42,255 nucleotides of DNA from Candidatus Anammoxibacter sp. (lineage in GTDB: Bacteria > Planctomycetota > Brocadiia > Brocadiales > Anammoxibacteraceae). The position numbers were made by a program, and so were the translations under genes. A model generated the notes under the pieces. It was not told the DNA's origin and did not search any database. It worked only from the letters and a program-made list of their open reading frames with translations. This document shows, piece after piece, positions 35,268-42,255 of this stretch (position 1 is its first letter; each line of letters begins with the position of its first letter). The stretch lies in NCBI GenBank assembly GCA_021777105.1, contig JAIQZQ010000006.1, forward strand, positions 1 through 42,255. Direction: 5' to 3'.

Positions 35268-36740
35268 ATGAAAACAGCAAAAAGGTTTGTTTATATATTC
35301 TTGATTTTGTTTGTGTTTGCAAAAGGCGCTTCAACCGCTGAATATGAGCTGGTTACCGGTGTCATACATATGGACAGCGAAGTTAGCGGCGGAGATTTGT
35401 CTCTTGAAAAGATGGTGGAGCTCGCCAAGGAGGCAAATATGAAGTACGCTATTTTTACAGATCATGACACCATGAAATGGGAATACGGCGTGCGGCCGTT
35501 GCGTAAGATAATAAAAAAAACGATTGAAAAAGGATCTATTCAGCAATATGGATCTGATAACTATATTGAAGATATCGAATATCTTAACGAAGAATATCCC
35601 AAAATTATAGTCATGCCCGGCGCCGAAGCGATTCCTTTTTATTACTGGGAAGGCGGCTATTTTTCAGGCGATATGGCATTGATTAATGGTCATGAGCATC
35701 TCCTAGTATTTGGTCTCAGAGACGCTGAAGATTACGAAAATCTCCCGTCCATAGGCAGAGGTTTTCCGCGTAGATTCACTAAAGATAGTTTGATAATGTT
35801 ATGGCCGCTGGTTTTTTTCTTTCTTGCATGGAGGTTTTATTACTATAAACGAATTAAAAGCATTCAGAACAAAAAGATGACAATACGCAAAGAAATAAGG
35901 CCTCTGAAAATACCGGGTTATGTTTTTTTTGGATTTGGGCTTATTTTTTTGTTAAACAACGCCCCGTTTTCTACGCCGTTATATGATCAATATCATGGCC
36001 GCAATGGAGTTGGGCCGTTTCAACATCTGATTGATTATGTTAACGAAAAAGACGGCCTGGTTTTCTGGGCGCATCCCGAAGTAAATAATGATTGGTATGA
36101 CGACGGTGGCGGCATTGCGATAAAAACCGCATCGTATCATGAAGATTTGCTTAAAACTCATGGTTATACCGGGTTTGCGGTGTTTGCCGAAGGCATTAAA
36201 TATATTGCGCCACCGGGAGGGATATGGGACCAGACACTGGCTGAGTATTGCGTCGGTATCCGCAAAAAACCTGTCTGGGCGATAGGAGAGCTGGACTTTG
36301 AAGGCGAATCTTTTTCTATTGACGACACTCAGACTGTTTTGCTTTTAAAAAAGAAAAAGATAAAATATATTTTAAAAGCGCTAAAAACAGGAAAGATGTA
36401 CGCTATTCATCGTTATTCTGAAACTGTTCCGCAGCTTTTATTAAATGAATTTGTTATAGAGGATGACGACGGCATTGAGACCGCCTATATGGGCGATGAA
36501 ATATTACTCGACACTAATCCATCCCTAAAAATTAAAATAACAAGCGAATCTGAAAAAGAGCTAATCAATGCAAAGGTGATAAGAAACGGGGAAATTGTAA
36601 AAAAAATAAGCCAAAAAGGAACAATTGACGTCAAATTTGATGATAATTATTATGAGCCCGGCAAAAAGGCTTTTTATAGACTGGATATTGAAAGCTCAAG
36701 CAGAATAATATCGAACCCCATATTTGTTCAATTCCTGTAA
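35268..36740 (+). CDS. membrane-anchored PHP-domain metalloprotein
   Basis: 490 residues with an N-terminal signal or anchor (KRFVYIFLILFVFAKGA). The PHP-type motifs are partly visible: VIHMDSEVSGGDLS, AIFTDHDTMKWEYG, VMPGAEAIPF and a late VFWAHPEVN. Two hydrophobic segments interrupt the domain (LIMLWPLVFFFLAWRF, then GYVFFGFGLIFLLNN), so the phosphoesterase domain may lie outside the cytosol. PHP enzymes are metal-dependent phosphoesterases; the role here is unknown. I placed the start at the ATG that leads straight into the signal; the longer frame from 35220 overlaps the previous gene. Confidence 0.7.
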   Translation: MKTAKRFVYIFLILFVFAKGASTAEYELVTGVIHMDSEVSGGDLSLEKMVELAKEANMKYAIFTDHDTMKWEYGVRPLRKIIKKTIEKGSIQQYGSDNYIEDIEYLNEEYPKIIVMPGAEAIPFYYWEGGYFSGDMALINGHEHLLVFGLRDAEDYENLPSIGRGFPRRFTKDSLIMLWPLVFFFLAWRFYYYKRIKSIQNKKMTIRKEIRPLKIPGYVFFGFGLIFLLNNAPFSTPLYDQYHGRNGVGPFQHLIDYVNEKDGLVFWAHPEVNNDWYDDGGGIAIKTASYHEDLLKTHGYTGFAVFAEGIKYIAPPGGIWDQTLAEYCVGIRKKPVWAIGELDFEGESFSIDDTQTVLLLKKKKIKYILKALKTGKMYAIHRYSETVPQLLLNEFVIEDDDGIETAYMGDEILLDTNPSLKIKITSESEKELINAKVIRNGEIVKKISQKGTIDVKFDDNYYEPGKKAFYRLDIESSSRIISNPIFVQFL

Positions 36741-36800
36741 ACTATAAGCATTGGGGCTTTGCGTATTTAAAGATGGGTTATTTTTGCGTCTATCAGAAAA

Positions 36801-37979
36801 TTGAAAGAACCTGACAAAATTAAATTGCTTAACATTATTACACGCCTTGATCGAGGCGGAGCTCCTATGGTAATGTTAAATACAATTAAACATTTAAACA
36901 GGGACAGGTTTGAGATTCATATTGCCGCCGGCGCAATCGACCCCTCTCTTTCAGCCGGCCCGGAACTCTCGGATTCGGGATTAAAAATATTCCTGATAAA
37001 TTCTCTGGTCAGAGACATTAGCGCTTTTAAGGATGTTGCCGCATTGATACGCCTATACCTTTTAATAAAAAAGGAGCAATACGATATTGTGCATTGCCAC
37101 ACTTCTAAAGCCGGTTTTGTCGGTCGCGCTGCCGCGCGTATGGCGAATGTCAATACCATACTCTATTCCCCTCACGGCAACATATTTTCAGGTTATTTTG
37201 GCTCTTTATCAACAAAACTGTTTATCGCGCTTGAAAAGATAGCCGCTAAATTCACCGACAGGATCATCACCCTTACAAAAAGGGGGATTGACCCCTATAT
37301 TGAACGTGGAATTGGAATCCGAAAACAATATAAACACATATATAACGGCATAGATGTTAATGCGTTTACTTTAAAAGGGCTTGCCGGCGCTGATAAAAAG
37401 AGGGAAGAGCTTGGGCTAAACAGCCGGCAACCAACCGCCGCTGTAGTTGGCCGTCTTGTTCCGGTAAAAGGGCACGCTCGTTTGATTGAAGCTTTTCGCA
37501 AGGTTGTTGACACATTGCCGGACGCGGCATTAGTTGTGGCCGGTGACGGTCCTTTGAGAGGCGAGCTTGTAAACAGGGCAAAAGAGATTGGACTTGAAGC
37601 AAATATTAAATTTCTGGGCATGCGCAACGACGTGGCTGAAATTATTGCCGCTGTTGATTTGCTCGTCCTGCCTTCCATCAACGAAGGGTTCGGCATTGTC
37701 TTGATTGAGGCCATGGCTTTGAAAAAGCCCGTGGTTGCCTCTAATGTTGACGGCGTTCCTGAAATAGTCGATGATGACGTGACGGGATTGCTTGCGCCTC
37801 CTGAAGACTGCGGCGCCTTTGCGGCGGCGTTAATTAAACTGTTTAATGATAAAGAGCTTGCTCATAAGATGGGGCAAAAAGGATTTAAAAAAGCTGTAAA
37901 AGAGTTTGATATACAGGCCACCGCTAAAAACACTGAAGAACTATATTATGAACAACTGCGGTTTTTAAATAAAAAATAG
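36801..37979 (+). CDS. glycosyltransferase family 4 protein
   Basis: 392-residue GT4/GT-B retaining glycosyltransferase. Seen: the N-terminal KIKLLNIITRLDRGGAPMVM, YDIVHCHTSKAGFVGRAAAR, the second Rossmann domain VGRLVPVKGHARLIEAF, and the catalytic E-x7-E region in NEGFGIVLIEAMALKKPVVA. It probably adds a sugar to a lipid-linked or surface glycan. Initiation appears to be at TTG; no ATG in frame preserves the N-terminal strand and there is no evident ribosome binding site. Predicted cytosolic, membrane-associated. Confidence 0.83.
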   Translation: MKEPDKIKLLNIITRLDRGGAPMVMLNTIKHLNRDRFEIHIAAGAIDPSLSAGPELSDSGLKIFLINSLVRDISAFKDVAALIRLYLLIKKEQYDIVHCHTSKAGFVGRAAARMANVNTILYSPHGNIFSGYFGSLSTKLFIALEKIAAKFTDRIITLTKRGIDPYIERGIGIRKQYKHIYNGIDVNAFTLKGLAGADKKREELGLNSRQPTAAVVGRLVPVKGHARLIEAFRKVVDTLPDAALVVAGDGPLRGELVNRAKEIGLEANIKFLGMRNDVAEIIAAVDLLVLPSINEGFGIVLIEAMALKKPVVASNVDGVPEIVDDDVTGLLAPPEDCGAFAAALIKLFNDKELAHKMGQKGFKKAVKEFDIQATAKNTEELYYEQLRFLNKK

Positions 37980-37992
37980 GAATAGCATAACT

Positions 37993-38682
37993 ATGATCTG
38001 CGCAATACATCAACCTCAATATATGCCGTGGCTGGGATACTTTGACAAAATAGATATTGCCGATGTGTTCGTGATTCTGGATAATGTTCAATATAAAAAG
38101 AACGAGTGGCAAAATCGCAACCGGATAAAAACTTCGCAAGGCCCGCAATGGATTACAGCCCCTGTTCTTTACAAATATCCCGGGCGAATATGCGAGGTTG
38201 GGATTAACAACAAAATAGACTGGCGGCGCAAACATCTTCAGGCTCTGATTACAAACTATAACAAGGCCCCGTTCTTTGCGGAATATAAACCGTTGTTTGA
38301 AGATATTTTGAACTCCGAATGGGGTTTGTTGTCAGAGCTTAACATTTATGTTATAAAACAGCTAATTGATGCGCTGGGGATTAAGACTGAGGCGCTAACC
38401 GCGTCTGATTTTAGCCTTGATAACGACCCCACCGGACGGCTGGTTGACATGTGCAAACAGATTAAAGCCGATCAATATCTTTCAGGCAAAGACGGTGTAA
38501 AATATATGGATATTGATAAATTTAAAGACGCCGGTATTGAATTGGTTTTTCAGGATTTTGATCATCCGGTATACAACCAGCTTTACGGCAAGTTTGAGCC
38601 GTTCCTTTCCATTATTGACTTGCTGTTTAACCACGGCAAGGATAGTTTAGAAATTATAAGAAGTAACAGGAGAAAACAATAA
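37993..38682 (+). CDS. WbqC-like family protein
   Basis: 229 residues matching the WbqC family: AIHQPQYMPWLGYFDKI at the N-terminus, then FVILDNVQYKKNEWQNRNRI and a later QYLSGKDGVKYMD segment. Members lie in O-antigen and other glycan loci and are thought to help with acylation or amino-sugar modification, but no activity is proven. The next gene starts two bases after it ends, so the two are likely translated together. Confidence 0.82.
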   Translation: MICAIHQPQYMPWLGYFDKIDIADVFVILDNVQYKKNEWQNRNRIKTSQGPQWITAPVLYKYPGRICEVGINNKIDWRRKHLQALITNYNKAPFFAEYKPLFEDILNSEWGLLSELNIYVIKQLIDALGIKTEALTASDFSLDNDPTGRLVDMCKQIKADQYLSGKDGVKYMDIDKFKDAGIELVFQDFDHPVYNQLYGKFEPFLSIIDLLFNHGKDSLEIIRSNRRKQ

Positions 38683-38683
38683 T

Positions 38684-39298
38684 ATGAATATATTAGCCAT
38701 CGGCGCGCACCCAGACGATATTGAATGCGGTTGCGGAGCCACGTTGTTAAATTATGGGGCAAACGGACATAAACTGTTTTTGCTGGTAATGACCGGCGGC
38801 GTTATGGGCGGCGACGCGGATATAAGGAAAAAAGAGCAGATGAACTCCGCAAAGATTATGAACGTGGAAGAGGTGATTTTTGGCGGTTTTGAAGACACTC
38901 TTTTGACTTCCAACAAGGAGCTGATAGAGCTCATTGAAAATACCATGAAAAAGGTCAAACCTGATCTGATATTTGCAAACTATTTTAACGACACTCACCA
39001 GGACCACCGCAACCTCACGCAGGGAGTTTTATCCGCCACCAGATACGCTAAAAATGTTTTGTTTTATGAAGGCCCCACAACCCAAAATTTTGATCCAACC
39101 GTCTTCTCCGATATAAAGGATAGCCTCGACAAAAAGGTTGAGTGCCTCAAGGCGCACAAATCACAGGTTAAGAAAACAAACATCGAAGGTCTCTCAATAA
39201 TAGAAATAGCCAAATCAACATCTGTATTTAGAGGCATCCAGGCAAGGGTCAAATACGCCGAAGGCTTTGTCCCGTTGCGTCTCTTTTTAAAAGCATAA
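38684..39298 (+). CDS. PIG-L family N-acetyl-sugar deacetylase
   Basis: 204 residues. The zinc-binding motif AHPDD (residues 8-12) and the later HQDHRN are intact, as in LmbE/PIG-L enzymes that remove N-acetyl groups from GlcNAc-type sugars. The substrate is probably a nucleotide- or lipid-linked sugar in the same glycan locus. A ribosome binding site (ACAGGAG) overlaps the end of the preceding gene. Last gene of this run. Confidence 0.85.
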   Translation: MNILAIGAHPDDIECGCGATLLNYGANGHKLFLLVMTGGVMGGDADIRKKEQMNSAKIMNVEEVIFGGFEDTLLTSNKELIELIENTMKKVKPDLIFANYFNDTHQDHRNLTQGVLSATRYAKNVLFYEGPTTQNFDPTVFSDIKDSLDKKVECLKAHKSQVKKTNIEGLSIIEIAKSTSVFRGIQARVKYAEGFVPLRLFLKA

Positions 39299-39387
39299 CT
39301 AAAAGATGGCGTAAAAAATCGAAAGCTGCGGGCGTTTATTAGAGGCCTTTTAACTATTGGCGGCTCACTTTAGTCACAGCTTTTCTA

Positions 39388-39448
39388 TTTATCCGCGCAA
39401 ATCCGCATCATCCGCGCCATCCGTGTTCTATGCTTTTTGCTTTTCCGC
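39388..39448 (+). repeat. AATCCGCG-type dispersed repeat, copy 2
   Basis: Contains ATCCGCGCAAATCCGC, then ATCCGCGCCATCCGTG and TTCTATGCTTTTTGC; related to 12214-12277 in wording and in order. Noncoding. Confidence 0.6.
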
Positions 39449-39548
39449 TTTTCTTAGACCGAAGTTCCCCCCTTAAAGATTAGTTAAAAAGCACGTAAAC
39501 CCTGCATATATAGTCAAACAAATCAGATTTTCGAAAAACAAGGTTTGC

Positions 39549-39578
39549 TGGAGCAGTCTTGTAGACTGCCTCCGCCCG
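39549..39578. repeat. dispersed palindrome R3, copy 2
   Basis: GGAGCAGTCTTGTAGACTGC followed by CTCC; a nearly perfect palindrome. See 16980-17007 and 39651-39680. Confidence 0.65.
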
Positions 39579-39650
39579 TTTAAACCAAAACCCTTAGATG
39601 CGCGCAAACCGCATGCTTACCAATAAATGGCAATAGTTTCAGGATACATT

Positions 39651-39680
39651 TGAAGCAATCTGCAAGATTGCTCCAGCCCG
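39651..39680. repeat. dispersed palindrome R3, copy 3
   Basis: GAAGCAATCTGCAAGATTGC followed by TCCAGCCCG. The paired arms have changed together (GCAATCT/AGATTGC instead of GCAGTCT/AGACTGC), so base pairing is kept. It ends 16 bp before the readable part of the cas6 gene. Confidence 0.65.
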
Positions 39681-39695
39681 CGCAAATTTCGATAA

Positions 39696-40603
39696 CCTCA
39701 AGCTTTTGAGTATATATCGCTGCCGGCTTATAAAGGCGCTGTTTTAAGGGGCGGTTTTGGATATGTCTTTAAAAAATGGTTTGCGCGCAACAGTTTGCCG
39801 ATTCCTGCTCAAAATGCATGTTGCGCAACAATTGCGCCTATGCTTACATATTTGGGACGCCATTGCCGGCAGACGCCCAAAAGCTCCGCTCATATAACGC
39901 CATACCCATACCCCATCCGTTTGTAATTGAGCCCCCTAATGACGCCGGGCGTATTGTGCGCAAAGGCTTTGACACGGAGTTTAATCTCGCGCTCATAGGC
40001 AATGCCCTCGATTATTTGCCATATTTTTTCATCACTTTTATTGAACTCGGCAAAAAAGGAATAGGGCGAAACAGAAGCAAGTATATTTTGAAAGATGTTC
40101 AAAGCCTGGACATGGCCGGCAAGGCCATATCCATATTTAACAACGCCTCCGGCGCTCTGGCCGGCGACTTTACCGTTTTAACCAGAGATATGTTTGAATC
40201 CACGGATAAAGGGATAGTTGATGATCAGATCAGGCTGGAGTTTTTAACGCAATGCCGCATTGAATTTCACATCCTTATCAGAAACATGCTTCGCCGTTTG
40301 TCAACCCTTTCCCACTTCCATTGCGGCCATGAGCTTGAATACGATTATAAAGGATTAATCGAAAAAGCAAACAGCGTTAAAACCATAAATAATTCACTGC
40401 AATGGCGCGATTGGGAACGGTACTCAACCAGACAAAAACAGAAAATGGCCCCTGGCGGCGCCATAGGAAGCATAACATACCAGGGCGATCTTGCCCCTTT
40501 TTTGACCCTTCTTAAACTGGGCGAATATATCCATGTAGGCAAAGGCACAAGTTTCGGCTTGGGAAAGTATGTTATTATCCCATTCGAGGATAATTCCCGC
40601 TAG
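39696..40603 (+). pseudogene. cas6: cas6 pre-crRNA endoribonuclease, frameshifted and lacking its first residues
   Basis: RAMP-family Cas6, which cuts CRISPR transcripts within the repeat. The main frame (39776-40603, 275 codons) has the family's Cys-rich patch (SCSKCMLRNNCAYAYIF), HPFVIEPP, a helical middle, and the C-terminal GAIGSITYQGDLAPFLTLLK plus the glycine-rich HVGKGTSFGLGKY. The preceding frame, open from 39696, supplies the expected N-terminal piece EYISLPAYKGAVLRGGFGYV ending FKK. The two meet at an A6 tract (39771-39776); one extra A joins them smoothly as FKK-MVC. No start codon exists upstream of 39696, because a TAA precedes it, so about 10-20 residues are missing. Real pseudogene or homopolymer error are both possible. 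Confidence 0.82.
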
Positions 40604-40615
40604 AGCATGCAAGCC
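40582..40615 (+). repeat. dispersed repeat R2, copy 3
   Basis: TTCGAGGATAATTCCCGCTA followed by GAGCATGCAAGC, related to copies at 3391-3436 and 32825-32863. Overlaps the last codons of cas6. Confidence 0.6.
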
Positions 40616-40864
40616 CTCAATTTTCATTAAGCAATAATCACCGCATTCAAAGCGCGGTATAATCCCTTCCTCTTTATCCTGTATAATCCCCCCGCATTAG
40701 AGTTTGCAAAAACTTCCAAACCTTTTGCGCGCCCCCTAAGACAACATGCTGCTATGCGGTATTAACATACAGTATCTATAACAATTTACTTCAAGTCACA
40801 ACCATGATTAACGCTAACCCCTGGTTTTATTTACGGAAAATTATGCAAAATTTTACAAAATCTA
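40616..40864. other. spacer after cas6
   Basis: No gene seen. The next recognisable feature is the promoter at 40865. Confidence 0.4.
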
Positions 40865-40893
40865 TTGATTATCCAATTTTAACCTGCTATACT
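40865..40893 (+). promoter_or_regulatory. sigma70-like promoter of the uncharacterised CRISPR-side gene
   Basis: TTGATT and TATACT are exactly 17 bp apart. Transcription would start near 40900, giving a leader of about 130 bases before the gene at 41028. This separates that gene's transcription from cas6. Confidence 0.5.
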
Positions 40894-41027
40894 TTTTCAC
40901 TGGGTATTTAATAATAACGCCAATAAAGTCACAATGTTTACATACCCCGGTTGAAACGTTGCTGATAAAATAAAACAGATTCAGATTGGCGACAAACTAT
41001 GTTTTATAAAAAGGAATATTTGCAATC

Positions 41028-41894
41028 ATGCCGGCCCAAGCCTCAATATCAGCCTCTAACATAGAAGTTGACAAGTTTAGCGCATTTCTGATGTTTCCTT
41101 TTAGTTTTGATAACACGGATTATAAATCAAAAGAGCCGGCGGAATGGTTTACTTCTGAACATTCAGGCAACAATATAAAGAAATGGAAAGTATGCGCTTT
41201 TGAATTGAATAAAGGCGGAGATTATAACGAATTTGTCTATTTTTATCCTTATATACGGGAAATACTATTCAGCACAAAAGATAAAGAAAACGAGAACGAC
41301 AATTTTTATTTTCTTAAATGGGAAAAAGGGCAAAAACCTCAAGTTTATTTAGAGATTAATTGCGGTAGTGGCTCACGCGAAAACACCAGAGTCAAATTGA
41401 TCGATGTTTACCTTCATCTCTATGAAATAGGAGTTGGGTTGCTAATTTTTGAAATAGAAAACAGCAATAAACGTTATCTCTCAGACTATTTAAGATTTAT
41501 TAATTTAGCGCGTAGAATCTATCCTCCGTTTGTGGATAATGACCTTGTGTTGCCGGGTATTAATAAAGATAATAATTCTATCGAGTCTATTAAAAAGGGG
41601 GAATGCCCTGAATCCATTTCAATTATAGCTAAAGATGAAAATGGAGAGGAAAAAGTTGTAGTTGAAGAGCGTTTTGCAAAAAATTTATTAGTTAAAAAAC
41701 AACCTATAAATTCAGCAATCTACCTCAGTAATTTAATAAGATATTTTTTAGACATAGACAACGGATCAAAAAGGTTTTTGTATGAAAATAGCGATTACCT
41801 GCCTATTATAGATGATCGTTCGCGTTTACCCTATTTGCGCGGATTGCAAAAGTTCAATAAAAATATTTGGCAATGGCGAGGTTGCAGAGATTGA
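41028..41894 (+). CDS. uncharacterised protein between cas6 and CRISPR repeat (possible truncated CorA-like ancillary protein)
   Basis: 288 residues, soluble, no signal peptide. Features: FSAFLMFPFSFDN at the start, NEFVYFYPYIREILFS in the middle, an EIGVGLLIFEIEN strand, then LRFINLARRIYPPF. This layout recalls the cytosolic N-terminal part of CorA-like proteins linked to type III CRISPR systems, but it stops before any membrane helices, and I am not sure of the family. The last 25 residues (from about RSRLPYLRGL) look unlike the rest and may be out of frame; the plus-one frame stays open to 41913. AAGGA lies about 13 bases before the ATG. Between cas6 and the repeat, it is a candidate ancillary effector. 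Confidence 0.45.
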   Translation: MPAQASISASNIEVDKFSAFLMFPFSFDNTDYKSKEPAEWFTSEHSGNNIKKWKVCAFELNKGGDYNEFVYFYPYIREILFSTKDKENENDNFYFLKWEKGQKPQVYLEINCGSGSRENTRVKLIDVYLHLYEIGVGLLIFEIENSNKRYLSDYLRFINLARRIYPPFVDNDLVLPGINKDNNSIESIKKGECPESISIIAKDENGEEKVVVEERFAKNLLVKKQPINSAIYLSNLIRYFLDIDNGSKRFLYENSDYLPIIDDRSRLPYLRGLQKFNKNIWQWRGCRD

Positions 41895-42218
41895 AGATGT
41901 ATATATTGTTTGAAAATGAGTTAATTTTACCACATATTATATAATTAAATGGTTTTGACAATAAAAGCAAAAACAATGACTTTTTGGTTTTTGTAACATG
42001 TTGGCGCTAAACGAGTTATGCAAAAAAGGAACGGATTTCTAAAAAGCCCTAAGAAAGGGCGAGGTTACAGGGAAGTTATAACTGGTTGTTATTTAAGGAG
42101 TTAACGATACAAATATTTAAATCTACGTGAAAGAAAGGAGGTTTTAAAGAGTGAAAAACGGAGGCTACAGAATTTGCAGTTGTAAGTGGTTGTCTCTATT
42201 AGGGTTGCAAAGGCTGCC
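41895..42218 (+). promoter_or_regulatory. putative CRISPR leader
   Basis: About 320 bp of AT-rich, gene-free DNA directly before the putative repeat, where a leader should be. It contains two related phrases (ACTGGTTGTTATTTAAGG and AAGTGGTTGTCTCTATTAGG), a small hairpin GCCCT/AGGGC near 42045, and a GTG mini-frame of 28 codons at 42151-42237 with an AAAGGAGG site. That mini-frame runs into the repeat, so it is probably chance. Confidence 0.4.
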
Positions 42219-42255
42219 CTTAGAAACATTGACCTGATTTATAAGGGATTGAGAC
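42219..42255 (+). CRISPR. putative first CRISPR repeat at the window edge
   Basis: The last 37 bases end in ATAAGGGATTGAGAC. An ATTGAAAC or ATTGAGAC end is the 8-base 5' tag left on crRNAs by Cas6, and CCCTTA (42217) can pair with TAAGGG (42242) just before it. A Cas6 gene lies 1.6 kb upstream and an AT-rich leader-like stretch precedes it. Only one unit is visible because the sequence stops here, so repetition itself cannot be confirmed and the exact repeat start is a guess. Confidence 0.5.

Noticed and set aside
42151..42237. 28-codon GTG frame with a strong AAAGGAGG site
   Set aside because: It runs into the putative CRISPR repeat and leader; coding is unlikely, although the ribosome binding site is striking.
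1..42255. tRNA or rRNA genes
   Set aside because: None recognised on either strand when reading the intergenic regions.

Overview
The window reads as a piece of chromosome from an anaerobic, Gram-negative bacterium that uses the Wood-Ljungdahl (reductive acetyl-CoA) pathway. A nearly complete carbonyl-branch cluster fills 19.3-31.5 kb. An outer-membrane porin-like protein, a periplasmic metal-binding protein and a multihaem cytochrome c point to a two-membrane envelope. Lineages such as Omnitrophota, Planctomycetota, Nitrospirota or Desulfobacterota would fit; this is inference, as no rRNA or other marker gene is present.

Layout. 0-2.6 kb: a gene-poor flank with two copies of a 55-bp CTTACAA-bounded repeat, a dead IS4-type transposase and a class 3 lipase. 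2.6-8.0 kb: an inositol-monophosphatase family gene, then a zinc/manganese uptake locus (His-rich exported protein, porin-like protein, ZnuA, ZnuC, ZnuB). 8.0-12.1 kb: a scrapyard of mobile and defence DNA, with nucleotidyltransferase remnants, an intact MNT-HEPN toxin-antitoxin pair, an intact IS1595-family element with inverted ends, a truncated group II intron (domain I only), a frameshifted small ORF and an Rpn-type remnant. 12.2-18.9 kb (minus strand): a six-haem cytochrome c, a secreted beta-propeller-like protein and a SpoIVB-type (S55) serine-peptidase homologue.

19.3-31.5 kb (plus strand): cooC, acsA (CO dehydrogenase), acsB (acetyl-CoA synthase), a clpP-like peptidase, acsC, the corrinoid-protein activator gene (acsV type), a second CooC/AcsF-type ATPase, acsD and acsE. 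A clear sigma70-like promoter lies before cooC and a strong Rho-independent terminator follows acsE. Together the products reduce CO2 to CO, take the methyl group from methyl-tetrahydrofolate through the corrinoid protein and build acetyl-CoA. The two ATPases and the activator mature or rescue the metal and corrinoid centres. A 384-bp gap between acsC and acsV holds, on the minus strand, a near-consensus promoter and a terminator about 190 bp apart, enclosing no ORF: a candidate small RNA gene.

31.6-39.3 kb: a plus-strand run of thioesterase, O-methyltransferase, DegT aminotransferase, radical SAM/SPASM protein, membrane-anchored PHP-domain protein, GT4 glycosyltransferase, WbqC-like protein and PIG-L deacetylase, which looks like a surface-glycan or modified-sugar locus. 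39.3-42.3 kb: a CRISPR neighbourhood, with a Cas6 gene frameshifted at an A6 tract and lacking its first residues, an uncharacterised protein behind a strong promoter, an AT-rich leader-like stretch and, in the last bases, what looks like a first CRISPR repeat (ending ATTGAGAC). Several families of short dispersed repeats recur between genes throughout.
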